NCBI RefSeq assembly: GCF_902536725.1
Contig: NZ_CACAYO010000007.1
Coordinates: 21,014 to 85,013 of the forward strand
Length of the DNA stretch: 64,000 nt
Reading direction: 5' to 3'
DNA from: an uncultured Prochlorococcus sp.
GTDB taxonomy: Bacteria > Cyanobacteriota > Cyanobacteriia > PCC-6307 > Cyanobiaceae
The notes under the pieces were generated by a model. The model had not been told where the DNA came from. It ran no database searches and worked only from the letters and a program-made list of their open reading frames with translations. Within the stretch, counting starts at the first letter, position 1. Each line of letters starts with the position of its first letter. Positions 54,796 through 63,925 of this stretch are shown one piece after another. Position numbers and translations under genes: made by a program.

Positions 54796-55503
54796 ATGAA
54801 AATTCTTCTTGGATTAATTCTTTGCTTGATTTTTCAAGGTATTTTTTTAGAAAGTTCTTTTGCTCTAGTTGATTCTAACGTACTAGAGTTTTTGGAAAAT
54901 CGTGTAAATCAATGGCCAGAATTATATTTGCCAAATTTTAAATTATCGGATACTTCTAAGGATTTAATTTATCCTAAATGGTTCGAAGGGAATTGGCTTG
55001 TTACTTCTCAAGATATAGTTAATGATTCAGAAGAGCCAGTTATTTATAAAGTTAATTTCTTTAAGAATGATTCAGATTTAATTGTTGGCAATCGTGCAAA
55101 AAATTCTGAATCTATTGGAAAAGCAATATTTGGTGAGAACTTAATCAAGGTTGTAAATGATCCTCAATCTATAAATAATCAAATTACTTATTTAAAAGAT
55201 GATTTTTATATTGATTCAAGAATTACAGGGAGAAATCAGATCCAAGATAATGATATTTTTTTTGCAGATGAGCTAGTTATACAAACAGCACATAAGCCTG
55301 GTGCTTCAAGGATTAACCAGGTAGAGACCATTAGTAAATTTCAAAAATGTTCCGAAGAAATGTTGGAAGTTGATAATTCAATCAAACCATCAATTTGCGG
55401 AGTGCAATATGTTGCTTCTTATGGTTCAAAAGTTGGTGATCCTTCTATTCATGCTATAAAAACAAATAAATATAAATTGAAGTTTGAATTTATTGAGAGT
55501 TAG
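54796..55503 (+). CDS. Secreted/lumenal protein with signal peptide (DUF6816-like)
   Basis: 235 residues. The N-terminal signal peptide has hydrophobic core ILLGLILCLIFQGIFL (about 3-18) and a likely cleavage after SSFA near 24. The mature part is beta-rich, containing IYPKWFEGNWLVTSQD near 54 and QTAHKPGASRINQVETIS near 165. It probably sits in the lumen or periplasm. I associate this pattern with the DUF6816 family but am not certain. The ATG is one base from the divergent CRR7 start. Confidence 0.65.
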   Translation: MKILLGLILCLIFQGIFLESSFALVDSNVLEFLENRVNQWPELYLPNFKLSDTSKDLIYPKWFEGNWLVTSQDIVNDSEEPVIYKVNFFKNDSDLIVGNRAKNSESIGKAIFGENLIKVVNDPQSINNQITYLKDDFYIDSRITGRNQIQDNDIFFADELVIQTAHKPGASRINQVETISKFQKCSEEMLEVDNSIKPSICGVQYVASYGSKVGDPSIHAIKTNKYKLKFEFIES

Positions 55504-56215
55504 CACTAAAAAGATATTCTTCTAAGTTGTTCCTCCAAATGAAAAGATTTTCTAAATAAGGGTTGTTTATGTATTCTTGGCTTCCCTCTCCTGAAAGAAT
55601 TGGTCCTGCAGACTTTGGAAATTTAAGAAGGGATAATTGAGCAGCAATTGAAATATCTGCAATTGATAAACGATCTCCAACTAAATATTTCTTATTGATC
55701 AAGGATTTTGATAAAGTTTCCAGTAATTTTTGGAGTTCTAAATTATCTTTAGAAGCCAAAACTACATTAGAAATTTTACTAAGATTTTCAAAAGGTAATT
55801 TATCAACAATACTTTTAACTGAAGAAGGTATTTCATCTGGAAGTAATGCAGTTCTTAGCTGTGGATTTTCTATTGCAGATATTATTAAAGCTTTTCTACA
55901 AGTTGTAGCCATTGTAGTATCTGCCCAGTCTTCAATAAGCTTGCATTGCGCAAATAATATTGGATCCTCCGGAAAAAGTGGATTGTTTTCATTTTTTTTA
56001 TCTATATATTCGCAAATAGTTGAAGAATCATTTATAACTTGATCATTACTATCGACTATTACAGGTACTTGTTTTTGACCTGATAATTTAAAGATTTCAA
56101 ATTGGCCTATTCCAGGTGTTACTTCTTCAACTCGATATTTTAGTTTTTTTGCATGAAGAGCCATTCTTGTTTTTAAACAAAAAGCACTATGCCTAAATTG
56201 ATATAATGTAATCAT
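55490..56215 (-). CDS. Glutathione S-transferase family protein
   Basis: 241 residues. N-terminal thioredoxin fold with ITLYQFRHSAFCLKTRMALH, where the catalytic-position Ser/Cys sits in SAFC. cis-Pro in KQVPVIV near 50 and the glutathione gamma-glutamyl binding DSSTICEYID near 63. C-terminal helical domain about 90-241, with GDRLSIADISIAAQLSLLKF. The exact electrophile is unknown. It overlaps the preceding forward gene by 14 bases at the 3' ends. Confidence 0.88.
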   Translation of the reverse strand: MITLYQFRHSAFCLKTRMALHAKKLKYRVEEVTPGIGQFEIFKLSGQKQVPVIVDSNDQVINDSSTICEYIDKKNENNPLFPEDPILFAQCKLIEDWADTTMATTCRKALIISAIENPQLRTALLPDEIPSSVKSIVDKLPFENLSKISNVVLASKDNLELQKLLETLSKSLINKKYLVGDRLSIADISIAAQLSLLKFPKSAGPILSGEGSQEYINNPYLENLFIWRNNLEEYLFSANSQ

Positions 56216-56269
56216 GCTGTTTAATGTTTGTTAAAACTTAGCTAAAAAAGTAATCTATTTGTGGAGCTG

Positions 56270-56479
56270 ATGGGCGAATTTTTCTCTAATGTTGCGAGAT
56301 ATCCAAAGTATTTGATATCTATCATTGTTGGGGGACTTGTCGCTTTACTTGAACCTTTATTCAAGAATAGGTCAAAGCCACTAACAATAGTAGGTTTGAT
56401 ATCTTCTGTCTTAAGTGCTTTCATAACTGTTTATTTTGTCTTGCAGGCGATGACAAACCCAATAAATTTACAACCATAA
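56270..56479 (+). CDS. DUF751 / Ycf33-like small membrane protein
   Basis: 69 residues from ATG 56270 (MGEFFSNVARYPKYLIS), with the N-V-x-R-Y-P segment of DUF751/Ycf33. Two hydrophobic helices lie at about 14-30 and 42-62. A GGAG Shine-Dalgarno (56262-56265) sits four bases before this ATG, deciding it over the GTG at 56261. Its stop overlaps the rbfA start by one base. Role unknown; thylakoid or plasma membrane assumed. Confidence 0.7.
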   Translation: MGEFFSNVARYPKYLISIIVGGLVALLEPLFKNRSKPLTIVGLISSVLSAFITVYFVLQAMTNPINLQP

Positions 56480-56871
56480 TGCCAAATAATTACCGTGTTG
56501 CAAAAGTTTCTTCTCTTTTGAAGAAAGAAATAACTCTGATTTTGCAGAATGATTTAGAAAATGATCTTATTAGAGATCATTTCGTCAATATTTCTAAGAT
56601 AGATTTATCAGGTGATTTGCAACACTGTAAAATTTACATAACTTCAACTGCTCAAGAGAAAGTGAGGGAAGAGATTGTTGAAAACTTGAATACTGCTAAA
56701 AGCTCTATAAGGCATAGTTTAGGAAAAAGAATTGAGATGAGAAGAGTTCCAGAGATAATTTTTAAAGATGATGTTGTTCTTGATAAAGGATTATCAGTCT
56801 TGAAACTTCTCGATGAATTAAAAAATAAAAATCAAAATCATATTGTTGAGGACAAGGATGCCAAAAGTTGA
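56479..56871 (+). CDS. rbfA: 30S ribosome-binding factor A
   Basis: 130 residues, KH-domain protein needed for late 16S rRNA processing and 30S maturation, cold adaptation. The start NYRVAKVSSLLKKEITLILQ and the KH-region AKSSIRHSLGKRIEMRRVPE near 74-93 are diagnostic. The C-terminus is acidic/polar as usual. It is translationally coupled to the upstream DUF751 gene (TAATG) and overlaps the following hemD-like gene. Confidence 0.93.
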   Translation: MPNNYRVAKVSSLLKKEITLILQNDLENDLIRDHFVNISKIDLSGDLQHCKIYITSTAQEKVREEIVENLNTAKSSIRHSLGKRIEMRRVPEIIFKDDVVLDKGLSVLKLLDELKNKNQNHIVEDKDAKS

Positions 56872-57655
56872 TCTACCCCTTGATCAAAGAAATATAATTA
56901 TTACTAGATCAAAAGAAGGGATATTGGATATAAAAAAGATATTCACAAGCAAGGGTGCTAATGTATTTGATTTACCCGCAATAAGTATTGCTGAGCCTGA
57001 TGATTTGAATCCTCTTGACGAAGCATTAAATCAAATAAATGATTTTCATTGGATTATTTTTTCCAGTAGTAATGGGATTAAATTTGTGGATAAAAGACTC
57101 AGATACTTTAATAGTTCATTAAAAGAATGTTCTAAAAAAACAAAAATCGCCGTAGTCGGAGAAAAAACCTCAAAAACTCTTGATGATTTTGGGATTAAGG
57201 CTGATTTCATACCTCCAGAATTTGTTGCTGAAAGTTTAATTGATAATTTCCCAGTATCTGGTTATGGACTTCGAGTTTTTGTGCCAAGAGTTCAAACAGG
57301 TGGAAGGGATTTAATTGCAGATCAATTTAGAAAGGCTGGTTCTCGTGTATTTGAGGTTGCTGCATATGAAACTAGATGTCCTGAATCAATTCCGGAAGAA
57401 ACAATTGATATTATTTCTAATCGAAAAGTCGATGCAATTATTTTCTCAAGCGGTAAAACCGTAGTAAATGCTGCTTTTTTACTAGAAAAAAAACTTGGTA
57501 AACAATGGTTAGAATATTTTGATCAAATTAAGTTATTAACTATTGGACCTCAGACAACAAAAATATGTAACAAGATTTTTGGAAGAGTTGATAGTCAGGC
57601 ACAAAAATATACTTTTGAAGGACTACTAAATGTAGCAATAAATATTTTTAATTAG
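56858..57655 (+). CDS. hemD: Uroporphyrinogen-III synthase family protein
   Basis: 265 residues from ATG 56858. Two-lobed HemD fold: NIIITRSKEG at the N-terminus, DWIIFSSSNGIKF-like FHWIIFSSSNGIKFVDKRLR near 57-76, GEKTSKTLDDFGI near 100, YETRCPE near 165 and ITIGPQTTK-like LLTIGPQTTKICNKIFG near 225-241. It would cyclise hydroxymethylbilane for heme, chlorophyll and cobalamin. It overlaps rbfA by 14 bases. The family is sequence-poor, so the assignment is slightly less firm than for neighbours. Confidence 0.82.
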   Translation: MPKVDLPLDQRNIIITRSKEGILDIKKIFTSKGANVFDLPAISIAEPDDLNPLDEALNQINDFHWIIFSSSNGIKFVDKRLRYFNSSLKECSKKTKIAVVGEKTSKTLDDFGIKADFIPPEFVAESLIDNFPVSGYGLRVFVPRVQTGGRDLIADQFRKAGSRVFEVAAYETRCPESIPEETIDIISNRKVDAIIFSSGKTVVNAAFLLEKKLGKQWLEYFDQIKLLTIGPQTTKICNKIFGRVDSQAQKYTFEGLLNVAINIFN

Positions 57656-58118
57656 AAAAATTTTTTGTATTGTTCTTTTCAACTAAATCTCTAAACCTAT
57701 CAATATTGGCCTGTAATTCGTTTGTAACCATTTTGCCTAAAATATTTTCTTCCATAAACCGAGCAATCATTTTTGGTAGTTCATAAGTTATGGCTAAATT
57801 AACCGTTGTGATTTGATCAGTTTTACTTTCGAAAACTACTGATCCCTCAGTTGGTAAACCTCCTATCGATTTCCATTTAAGTTTGCTTTTTTCAACCCTT
57901 TCTGTAATTTGAGCTTTCCATTTAAACCTAAAGCCATTTGCAGCTAAAGTCCATTCTGTTAAATCTGGTAACGTATTAGTTTCTTCGTCAACTGTTTTTA
58001 CAGATTCAATCCAGCTCATCCAAAGTGACATTGAGTCTAAATCGCTCCATGTTTCCCATACATTTTCAATAGGCGCATTAACAACTGTTATTACGTCATG
58101 TTTTAGCCAAGTACCCAT
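57648..58118 (-). CDS. SRPBCC (polyketide cyclase/START-like) protein
   Basis: 156 residues, soluble. The N-terminal strand and ligand-pocket pattern VVNAPIENVWETWSDLDSM and the C-terminal helix with MVTNELQANIDRFRDLVEK fit the SRPBCC superfamily, which bind hydrophobic ligands. It follows zds by three bases in the same operon, so it might bind a carotenoid or lipid, but that is only context. It overlaps the convergent hemD-like gene by eight bases. Confidence 0.72.
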   Translation of the reverse strand: MGTWLKHDVITVVNAPIENVWETWSDLDSMSLWMSWIESVKTVDEETNTLPDLTEWTLAANGFRFKWKAQITERVEKSKLKWKSIGGLPTEGSVVFESKTDQITTVNLAITYELPKMIARFMEENILGKMVTNELQANIDRFRDLVEKNNTKNFSN

Positions 58119-58121
58119 TAA

Positions 58122-59576
58122 TTAACTTACTGCAAGATTTTTTGCTAATTCGGCTTTCTTCTCTAAAATTGCGGCGGCAGCTAAATGACCACTCATTGTA
58201 GCTCCCTCCATAGAGTCTATATAATCTTGTTTTGTATAACTACCAGCCATGAAGAAATTAGATATAGAAGTTTTTTGATCGGGTCTGAAAGGTTCCATAC
58301 CGGGAGCTTCTCTATAGAGTGATTGTGGAATTTGTACCACGTTACTCCAAAGCAATTTAAGGTTTTTTGAGGATGGGAATAGACGGCGAACCTCTTTATC
58401 AATTTCTTTTGTAATTCTTTCTGTGGATCTTCCCATCCATCTATCGCCAGGAGTTAAAACACATTGGAGAAGCGATCCCATATCTTTTTTTCTATAGTCT
58501 GCTGGACTTGCTAGTGCTAAATCAGCAAAACAACTGAAAGAGGCATCAGCAGAATAAAGAAGGTTATCTAGTCCAATTGGTTCGTTTCCAGTATTATTTT
58601 TTTGTAATTCAGTAACCCACCCGTCATATCTTAATTGGATTGTGGCAACAGCTACAGCTCTAAGTTTTTTTAAACCTTCAAATTCTTTAAATTGATACCA
58701 TTCTTTTGGAATTATTTTTTTTATTCCAGGAACATCACAGGCAGCTAGAAATTTATCTGCAAACACTGCCTTAATTCCTTCAGGAGAAGATATTTTTAAT
58801 TGATTTACTGAATAAGAGGAAGATTCCTGTTCATAAATGATTTCTTCTACCTTATGTTTAAGATATATTTTTGCTCCTTTGTTTGTGATGTAGTCGACGA
58901 TAGGTTGCGTTAACCACTTATGTGGGGAACCTTTTAAAAGATTAAGCTTTGAGGCTTCTGTTTTTGAAGCAAACATCATAAATATAGTTAGCATGCATCT
59001 TGCTGAAATATCTTTGCAATTAATAAAACCTAATGCATATGCGATAGGATCCCACATTCTTGCTAGACTTTTTTCACTGCCACCATGGTTTAAAAACCAT
59101 TCTTTAAAACTAATTCTATCTAGATCTCTAATTATTTTCATTGCACCTTCATAGTCTATCAATCCTCTAACGATTGGACTTGTCCCTAAAGCTAAGGCAT
59201 TTCTGAACTTATCTACCCAAGTAAGTTGTTCGGTGGTAAAAAAAGCTTTGAGTCCGTTAAATGGAGCACCTAAAGGGAATCTAAAGTCTAACGATTTTAA
59301 ATTTCCACCATTATTGATAAATAGATGAGTATGATCTTTCGGGAGTAAATTGTCTAGAGCTCCCACTTTTTTCATTAATTTAAAAAGATTTGCATAATTG
59401 TAAAAAAATACATGTAAACCCATTTCTATGTGGTTGCCATCTTTATCTTCCCAACTTCCGACTTTACCTCCCCAAAATGACCTGCTCTCATAAATTTCTA
59501 CTTCGTGGCCTTCATCAACTAAATTGACTGCTGCTGTAAGACCAGCTAATCCAGAACCAACTATTGCAATTTTCAC
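58122..59576 (-). CDS. zds: Zeta-carotene desaturase
   Basis: 484 residues from GTG 59576. FAD enzyme converting zeta-carotene to lycopene at the membrane. Dinucleotide motif [20 protein letters not shown] with G7, G9 and G12. [13 protein letters not shown] near 28 is the plant-type desaturase signature, and [20 protein letters not shown] near 448 is the C-terminal FAD motif. The frame is open to TTG 59603; GTG is preferred because homologues start M-K/R-x-AIVG. The SRPBCC gene follows directly. Confidence 0.92.
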   Translation of the reverse strand: MKIAIVGSGLAGLTAAVNLVDEGHEVEIYESRSFWGGKVGSWEDKDGNHIEMGLHVFFYNYANLFKLMKKVGALDNLLPKDHTHLFINNGGNLKSLDFRFPLGAPFNGLKAFFTTEQLTWVDKFRNALALGTSPIVRGLIDYEGAMKIIRDLDRISFKEWFLNHGGSEKSLARMWDPIAYALGFINCKDISARCMLTIFMMFASKTEASKLNLLKGSPHKWLTQPIVDYITNKGAKIYLKHKVEEIIYEQESSSYSVNQLKISSPEGIKAVFADKFLAACDVPGIKKIIPKEWYQFKEFEGLKKLRAVAVATIQLRYDGWVTELQKNNTGNEPIGLDNLLYSADASFSCFADLALASPADYRKKDMGSLLQCVLTPGDRWMGRSTERITKEIDKEVRRLFPSSKNLKLLWSNVVQIPQSLYREAPGMEPFRPDQKTSISNFFMAGSYTKQDYIDSMEGATMSGHLAAAAILEKKAELAKNLAVS

Positions 59577-59676
59577 TTTTTTCTTAGAATTATAACAAAT
59601 CAAGCTTGGATAATGTTTGTTCTATGCATCCTATCGATTAAGTTTTTATATTATAAATAGTAGAAATCCCTTGTTT

Positions 59677-60069
59677 ATGGAAAATGTAGAAGTTGAACAG
59701 GAAATTAAAAATTCTGATGATGGCAAAGGTATCTTAATTACGAATGATGCTATAGAACAAATTTCAAATTTATTGAAGGGCCAAAGTGATAAAAAAGCAC
59801 TGAGGGTAGGAGTAAGATCTGGCGGTTGTAGTGGGATGAGTTATACGATGGATTTTATAGGAACTGATCAAATAAATCCCGATGATAAAGTTTATGATTA
59901 TTCATTAAAAGCTGATAAAAGCTTTCAAGTTGTTTGTGATCCTAAAAGTCTCTTATATATTTACGGAATGCAGTTAGATTTTAGTAAGGAATTAATTGGA
60001 GGCGGCTTCAATTTTGTAAATCCCAATGCCTCTCAAACTTGCGGTTGTGGAAGCTCTTTTGCAGTTTAA
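59677..60069 (+). CDS. A-type Fe-S carrier (SufA/IscA-like)
   Basis: 130 residues from ATG 59677. The three cluster ligands are C51 in SGGCSGMSY, and C122 and C124 in TCGCGSSF. It carries [2Fe-2S] or [4Fe-4S] clusters from the Suf scaffold to targets. The suf operon is 37 kb away, so it is an unlinked carrier. A frame open 20 codons upstream is not used because it lies in the 5' leader. The forward TPR gene follows seven bases later. Confidence 0.9.
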   Translation: MENVEVEQEIKNSDDGKGILITNDAIEQISNLLKGQSDKKALRVGVRSGGCSGMSYTMDFIGTDQINPDDKVYDYSLKADKSFQVVCDPKSLLYIYGMQLDFSKELIGGGFNFVNPNASQTCGCGSSFAV

Positions 60070-60075
60070 TAAATA

Positions 60076-60504
60076 ATGAACAACGAAATTAATCCCATCG
60101 AAGAGGATTTTAATGCAGCGTTATCAAGATATAAAGCAAGGCAAGATTTAATTCCAATCGTTCAAGATTTTCAAAAAATTATACAGCAAATTCCAAACCA
60201 TTTTGCTGCTTGGACTTGTTTATCATGGCTTCAATTACTTTTGAAAAATAATGAAGAAGCTTTGTCAGCTGCCAGACAAGCTGTTCGATTAAATCAGCAA
60301 GATCCACAAGCAAGAATGAATTTGTCTTTAGCTCTTTTGGCTACCAATAATAAAGGTGTTAGGGATCATATTGAGTTAATAAAAAAAATGTCTATGATGA
60401 TGCCAAATGTGAAAAGTGAGTTGAAAGAATCTGTTGAAGACGGATTAAGTAGATATCCAGATTGGCCAGAGTTAACCAAAGTAAAAAAATGGTTGGAATT
60501 TTAA
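60076..60504 (+). CDS. TPR-repeat protein
   Basis: 142 residues. About three tetratricopeptide-like helices pairs at roughly 30-130, with IPNHFAAWTCLSWLQLLLKN and NEEALSAARQAVRLNQQDPQ matching the TPR consensus of small-large-large residues. No signal peptide or membrane segment, so it probably mediates protein contacts in the cytoplasm. It is placed between the A-type carrier and the LpxB-like gene (one base before the latter). Partner unknown. Confidence 0.75.
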   Translation: MNNEINPIEEDFNAALSRYKARQDLIPIVQDFQKIIQQIPNHFAAWTCLSWLQLLLKNNEEALSAARQAVRLNQQDPQARMNLSLALLATNNKGVRDHIELIKKMSMMMPNVKSELKESVEDGLSRYPDWPELTKVKKWLEF

Positions 60505-60505
60505 A

Positions 60506-61708
60506 TTGTTTAAGATTTTAATTTTAAGTAATGGGCATGGAGAAGATCTATCTGGCAGTCTAATAGCTAAACAATTTGTGAAAAGTGGTTATTCTGTTCA
60601 TGCTTTGCCAATTGTTGGTATTGGAAACCATTACGAAAAAGAAAAAATTAAGATTATCGGTAAAACTAAGGAATTTAGAACTGGAGGAATTGGTTATAAT
60701 ACCTTTAAGGGAAGACTTACTGAGATATTAGGAGGAGAAATATTTTATCTTCTAAAAAGATTATATTTAACTTTTAAAATAAGAAAAAAATATGATTATT
60801 TTTTTGTAGTTGGAGATATTGTTCCAGTTTTTTTTGCATGGGTTTGTAAGAAAGATTTTTTTACATATCTAGTTGCTTATTCCAGCCATTACGAAGGGAA
60901 GTTGAAATTACCATGGCCTTCTAAATTTTTCTTGCTCTCACAAAAAGCAAAAAAAATATATACGAGAGATTCCCTTACAGCTAATGATTTAACTTTGCAG
61001 TTAAAAAAGAAAGTATCTTTTTTAGGCAACCCATTTATGGATAAGTTTTTTCCTAGAAACAAAGTATTAAATAATGATGAATTTAGTATTGGATTATTTC
61101 CAGGAAGTAGATTCCCTGAGATTTTAGATAATTTTGTTTTGATTTTAGAGGTATTAGAGGCATTGTCAGATTTAAGATATTTTCAAAAAATTCAGTTTAA
61201 TTTTGCAATAGTTAATGCTCTATCTTCATCAAAAATAAATGAGATATTTCAAAAAAGAGGATGGTTAAAAATAGAAAATATAAAAGATAATAATCTCTTG
61301 AAATTCCAATATAAATTTTTAGAAGTGAATATATATTGGAATAATTTTGACAAAATATTATTGAAAAGTAGATGCTGTATTAGCATGGCAGGAACAGCAG
61401 CAGAGCAAGCGATTGGATTAGGAAAACCAGTTATTCAGATTGAAGGTAAAGGTCCACAATTTACAAAAACTTTTGCAGAAGCGCAAAGACGTTTGCTTGG
61501 AAAATATGTTTTTTGTGCCAGCAATTTTAAAGATAAAAATGATCAAATCAACCAGACAATTAAATTGATCATAAAAATAATATACCTAATACAGCTAAAT
61601 AAGCAGTTTATGATCTCATGTAATGAAAATGCAAAAAAAAGACTGGGTGATAACAAAGCTTGTCTTAAAATGGTTGATGATATGAATATTGTTATAAAAA
61701 ATGAATAA
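60506..61708 (+). CDS. Lipid-A-disaccharide-synthase-related protein (TIGR03492 type)
   Basis: 400 residues. N-terminal ILSNGHGEDLSGSLIAKQF replaces the NGPGE of true LpxB, a hallmark of the TIGR03492 subfamily. GLFPGSRFPEI near 195 and the UDP-sugar site region CCISMAGTAAEQAIGLGKPV near 290 support a GT-B glycosyltransferase-like fold. No product is known. The start is TTG at 60506. It is the second LpxB-like gene in the window, with the 7519-8784 gene. Confidence 0.78.
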   Translation: MFKILILSNGHGEDLSGSLIAKQFVKSGYSVHALPIVGIGNHYEKEKIKIIGKTKEFRTGGIGYNTFKGRLTEILGGEIFYLLKRLYLTFKIRKKYDYFFVVGDIVPVFFAWVCKKDFFTYLVAYSSHYEGKLKLPWPSKFFLLSQKAKKIYTRDSLTANDLTLQLKKKVSFLGNPFMDKFFPRNKVLNNDEFSIGLFPGSRFPEILDNFVLILEVLEALSDLRYFQKIQFNFAIVNALSSSKINEIFQKRGWLKIENIKDNNLLKFQYKFLEVNIYWNNFDKILLKSRCCISMAGTAAEQAIGLGKPVIQIEGKGPQFTKTFAEAQRRLLGKYVFCASNFKDKNDQINQTIKLIIKIIYLIQLNKQFMISCNENAKKRLGDNKACLKMVDDMNIVIKNE

Positions 61709-61970
61709 GGAGAATAATCAAAATAAGTTAAAACAAATTATCGATAATTTGTTATTAATAAATTTATTTACAGTCATTTTTTTTGCAATATTTTTCATTT
61801 TTGCAATCATCATGCAATTTAATGGGATATTTATTTTTATTAATTTTATTCAGATAGTTTGGAATCCTCTTGTAGTGCCATTGATAACAATACTTATTAT
61901 TGGTGCTTTAGTAAACGGTATTAATTCTTGGTGGAGGCGTAAATTGCTTTCTCAAGAAGAGGATATTTAA
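61701..61970 (+). CDS. Small two-span membrane protein
   Basis: 89 residues, hydrophobic segments at about 17-41 and 47-71, charged N-terminus and basic/acidic tail WWRRKLLSQEEDI. It starts eight bases inside the end of the preceding gene and overlaps the convergent TIGR01777 gene by 50 bases at the 3' end. Family not recognised. Confidence 0.6.
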   Translation: MNKENNQNKLKQIIDNLLLINLFTVIFFAIFFIFAIIMQFNGIFIFINFIQIVWNPLVVPLITILIIGALVNGINSWWRRKLLSQEEDI

Positions 61971-62847
61971 AATTATAATTTTTGATTTTACTGCTAATTA
62001 CTTTTTGGCCTTCTAAAACAACTTTCGCTCCATCTCCTAATAATATTTTTAAAACCGCTCCAGGCACTGGAAGTAAATTAGGTCTATTCAAACATTTGCC
62101 TAAAGTCTGAGAAAATTCTCTCATTAATACTGGATTTGGTGCAACAGCATTAAATACTCCCGAATACTTTTTATCAACTAATGCTTGAATAATTAATGCA
62201 CATAAATCAGTTCTATGAATCCAACTCATCCATTGCTTACCATCTCCAATTGGTCCACCTAATCCAACTTTAAATATAGGGAGCATTTTTCCTAATGCTC
62301 CTCCGTCTTTCTCTAAGACAATTCCAATTCTAAAAATAACTAACCTTGAGAAAAATGGTTTTTCAGCGGCGACCGCTTCCCATTTTTTGCAAAGATTCGA
62401 TAAAAAGTCTTTTCCTTCCGGGCTATTTTCAGTGAATTCATTAGACAAACTTGTACCGTAATAACCTATAGCTGAACCATTTATAATGACTTTTGGGTTA
62501 ATTTTTAAACTTTTAAGGGTCTTCATCATAAATTTCGTAGTGTTAATACGACTATTTTCAATCTCCTGTTTTTGTTCAGAAGTCCATTTTTTTTCTGCTA
62601 TGGGTTCTCCCATCAAGTTAATAATTCCATCTGTCTCTTTTAAAATATTTACAAGATTTTCGTTATTCCAGTTTTTTTCTTTTGATAAATCTATTTGAAA
62701 AAATTTAAACTTATTGAAATCTAAATCAAGCTTTAATTTACTAATGGGTTTTCTACTTACAATGCATATTTCGTGATTTTCATTGAGTAGTGTTGGTACT
62801 AATTCTTTACCAACAAATCCAGTGCAGCCAAGTAGTAAAAGACGCAT
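61921..62847 (-). CDS. TIGR01777-type SDR (YfcH-like epimerase) protein
   Basis: 308 residues. Extended short-chain dehydrogenase fold: the N-terminal LLLLGCTGFVGKELVPTLL is the NAD(P) glycine motif, with GYYG near 128. The C-terminal segment NAVAPNPVLMREFSQTLGKC near 238 belongs to the YfcH/TIGR01777 family. A sugar-nucleotide substrate is likely but unproven. Its 3' end overlaps the small membrane gene by 50 bases. Divergent from ndhO, 136 bases apart. Confidence 0.85.
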   Translation of the reverse strand: MRLLLLGCTGFVGKELVPTLLNENHEICIVSRKPISKLKLDLDFNKFKFFQIDLSKEKNWNNENLVNILKETDGIINLMGEPIAEKKWTSEQKQEIENSRINTTKFMMKTLKSLKINPKVIINGSAIGYYGTSLSNEFTENSPEGKDFLSNLCKKWEAVAAEKPFFSRLVIFRIGIVLEKDGGALGKMLPIFKVGLGGPIGDGKQWMSWIHRTDLCALIIQALVDKKYSGVFNAVAPNPVLMREFSQTLGKCLNRPNLLPVPGAVLKILLGDGAKVVLEGQKVISSKIKNYNFKYPLLEKAIYASTKN

Positions 62848-62948
62848 ATCTTATAAATGTTTATCATTTAAGGCTATTAAATTTTTTAGAAGTTTGTAAT
62901 TATTATTCTGGTATAAATTTTTTTCAATAGTTTTCAAATAAGTTTTTG

Positions 62949-62954
62949 TATAAT
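62949..62954 (+). promoter_or_regulatory. Candidate -10 box of ndhO
   Basis: A perfect TATAAT lies 30 bases upstream of the ndhO ATG, giving a leader near 20 bases. No good -35 was seen at 17 bases upstream. Confidence 0.45.
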
Positions 62955-62983
62955 GAATTTCAAATAACTTTCTTGAATTTAAC

Positions 62984-63220
62984 ATGACAGATTCTATTCC
63001 AAAGAAACTTCTCAAGAAAGGAAGCTTAGTTTTTGTCGATAGAGAAAATTATATAAAAAGTATCGAAGCGCTAGCCAGTGATGATGATCTACCTAATTAT
63101 GTCTTTGAAGGTCCTGGAGAGATTCTTTCAGTCAAAGAAGAATATGCTCAGATTCGATGGCGAAGACCTGTTCCAGATGTTTGGTTGAAATTAGATCAAC
63201 TTAAAGAATATACTCAATAA
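62984..63220 (+). CDS. ndhO: NAD(P)H-quinone oxidoreductase subunit O
   Basis: 78 residues. Small peripheral subunit of cyanobacterial/chloroplast NDH-1 on the cytosolic side. The motif KKGSLVFVDRENYIKSIEA at 11-29 and the ending QIRWRRPVPDVWLKLDQL at 56-73 are diagnostic of NdhO. NDH-1 takes part in cyclic electron flow and respiration. It ends convergently 11 bases before the DnaJ gene. Confidence 0.93.
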   Translation: MTDSIPKKLLKKGSLVFVDRENYIKSIEALASDDDLPNYVFEGPGEILSVKEEYAQIRWRRPVPDVWLKLDQLKEYTQ

Positions 63221-63231
63221 AATTTTTGTAT

Positions 63232-63909
63232 CTAAAAGTTTTTATTCCTTTTCTCTATAGACATCTTTGATTGTATTCTTTTTGCTTCTTTGATCATTTC
63301 TTTACCATCAAATAAGTAATTATCTACGTATCCTTGTGTATATCTATCAAATTCTGATAGCGCATCTTTAACTTGTGAAAAACAATGATAAAGATCGAGG
63401 CCTAAAGCTGAAATAGACTTTGGAACTATTTTTTTGTTGTAAATTTTTTCAACTTTTTCTATTTTCTTTTGTGAAAGAATAATATAACTGCAAAAATTTT
63501 CCATTAGTTCGTCATCGTATGGATCTGCAGATAGTTCTTTTATTTCGTTATTCAAAGGTTTAATGATTTGACTAATTAACCTATTTATCGGACTATAAAT
63601 TTCTTTAATCCATGTTTCAACTTCTTTGTCCTTAATTGAAGAATTATGTTTTTTTGAATTAAATTTCTCTTCCCAATTTTCATTTAATGAATCAAATGAT
63701 GAGTTAGAAAAGGAAAAACTTCTATCGTATTGTTTCTTTTTGATAGGGTCATTTAGAGTTTCCCAGGCATTTTGTATTGCAAGAAATCGTTCTTTATTGC
63801 CGCCTGCATCCGGATGATGTTGCTTAACTAAAGAGCGATATGAAGATTTAATTTCACTTCTGGTTGCATTTTGTTTGAGACCTAATTCTTCATATAAATT
63901 TTTTTCCAT
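63232..63909 (-). CDS. J-domain (DnaJ-like) protein
   Basis: 225 residues. Canonical J domain at about 1-65, starting NLYEELGLKQNATRSEIKS with the catalytic H32-P33-D34. The remainder (about 70-225) is charged and helical with no zinc fingers or Gly/Phe region, so it is a class III co-chaperone delivering an unknown client to DnaK. It begins 16 bases after the partial cysteine-synthase-like gene on the same strand. Confidence 0.85.
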   Translation of the reverse strand: MEKNLYEELGLKQNATRSEIKSSYRSLVKQHHPDAGGNKERFLAIQNAWETLNDPIKKKQYDRSFSFSNSSFDSLNENWEEKFNSKKHNSSIKDKEVETWIKEIYSPINRLISQIIKPLNNEIKELSADPYDDELMENFCSYIILSQKKIEKVEKIYNKKIVPKSISALGLDLYHCFSQVKDALSEFDRYTQGYVDNYLFDGKEMIKEAKRIQSKMSIEKRNKNF

Positions 63910-63925
63910 TTTTATAAATTATGCA

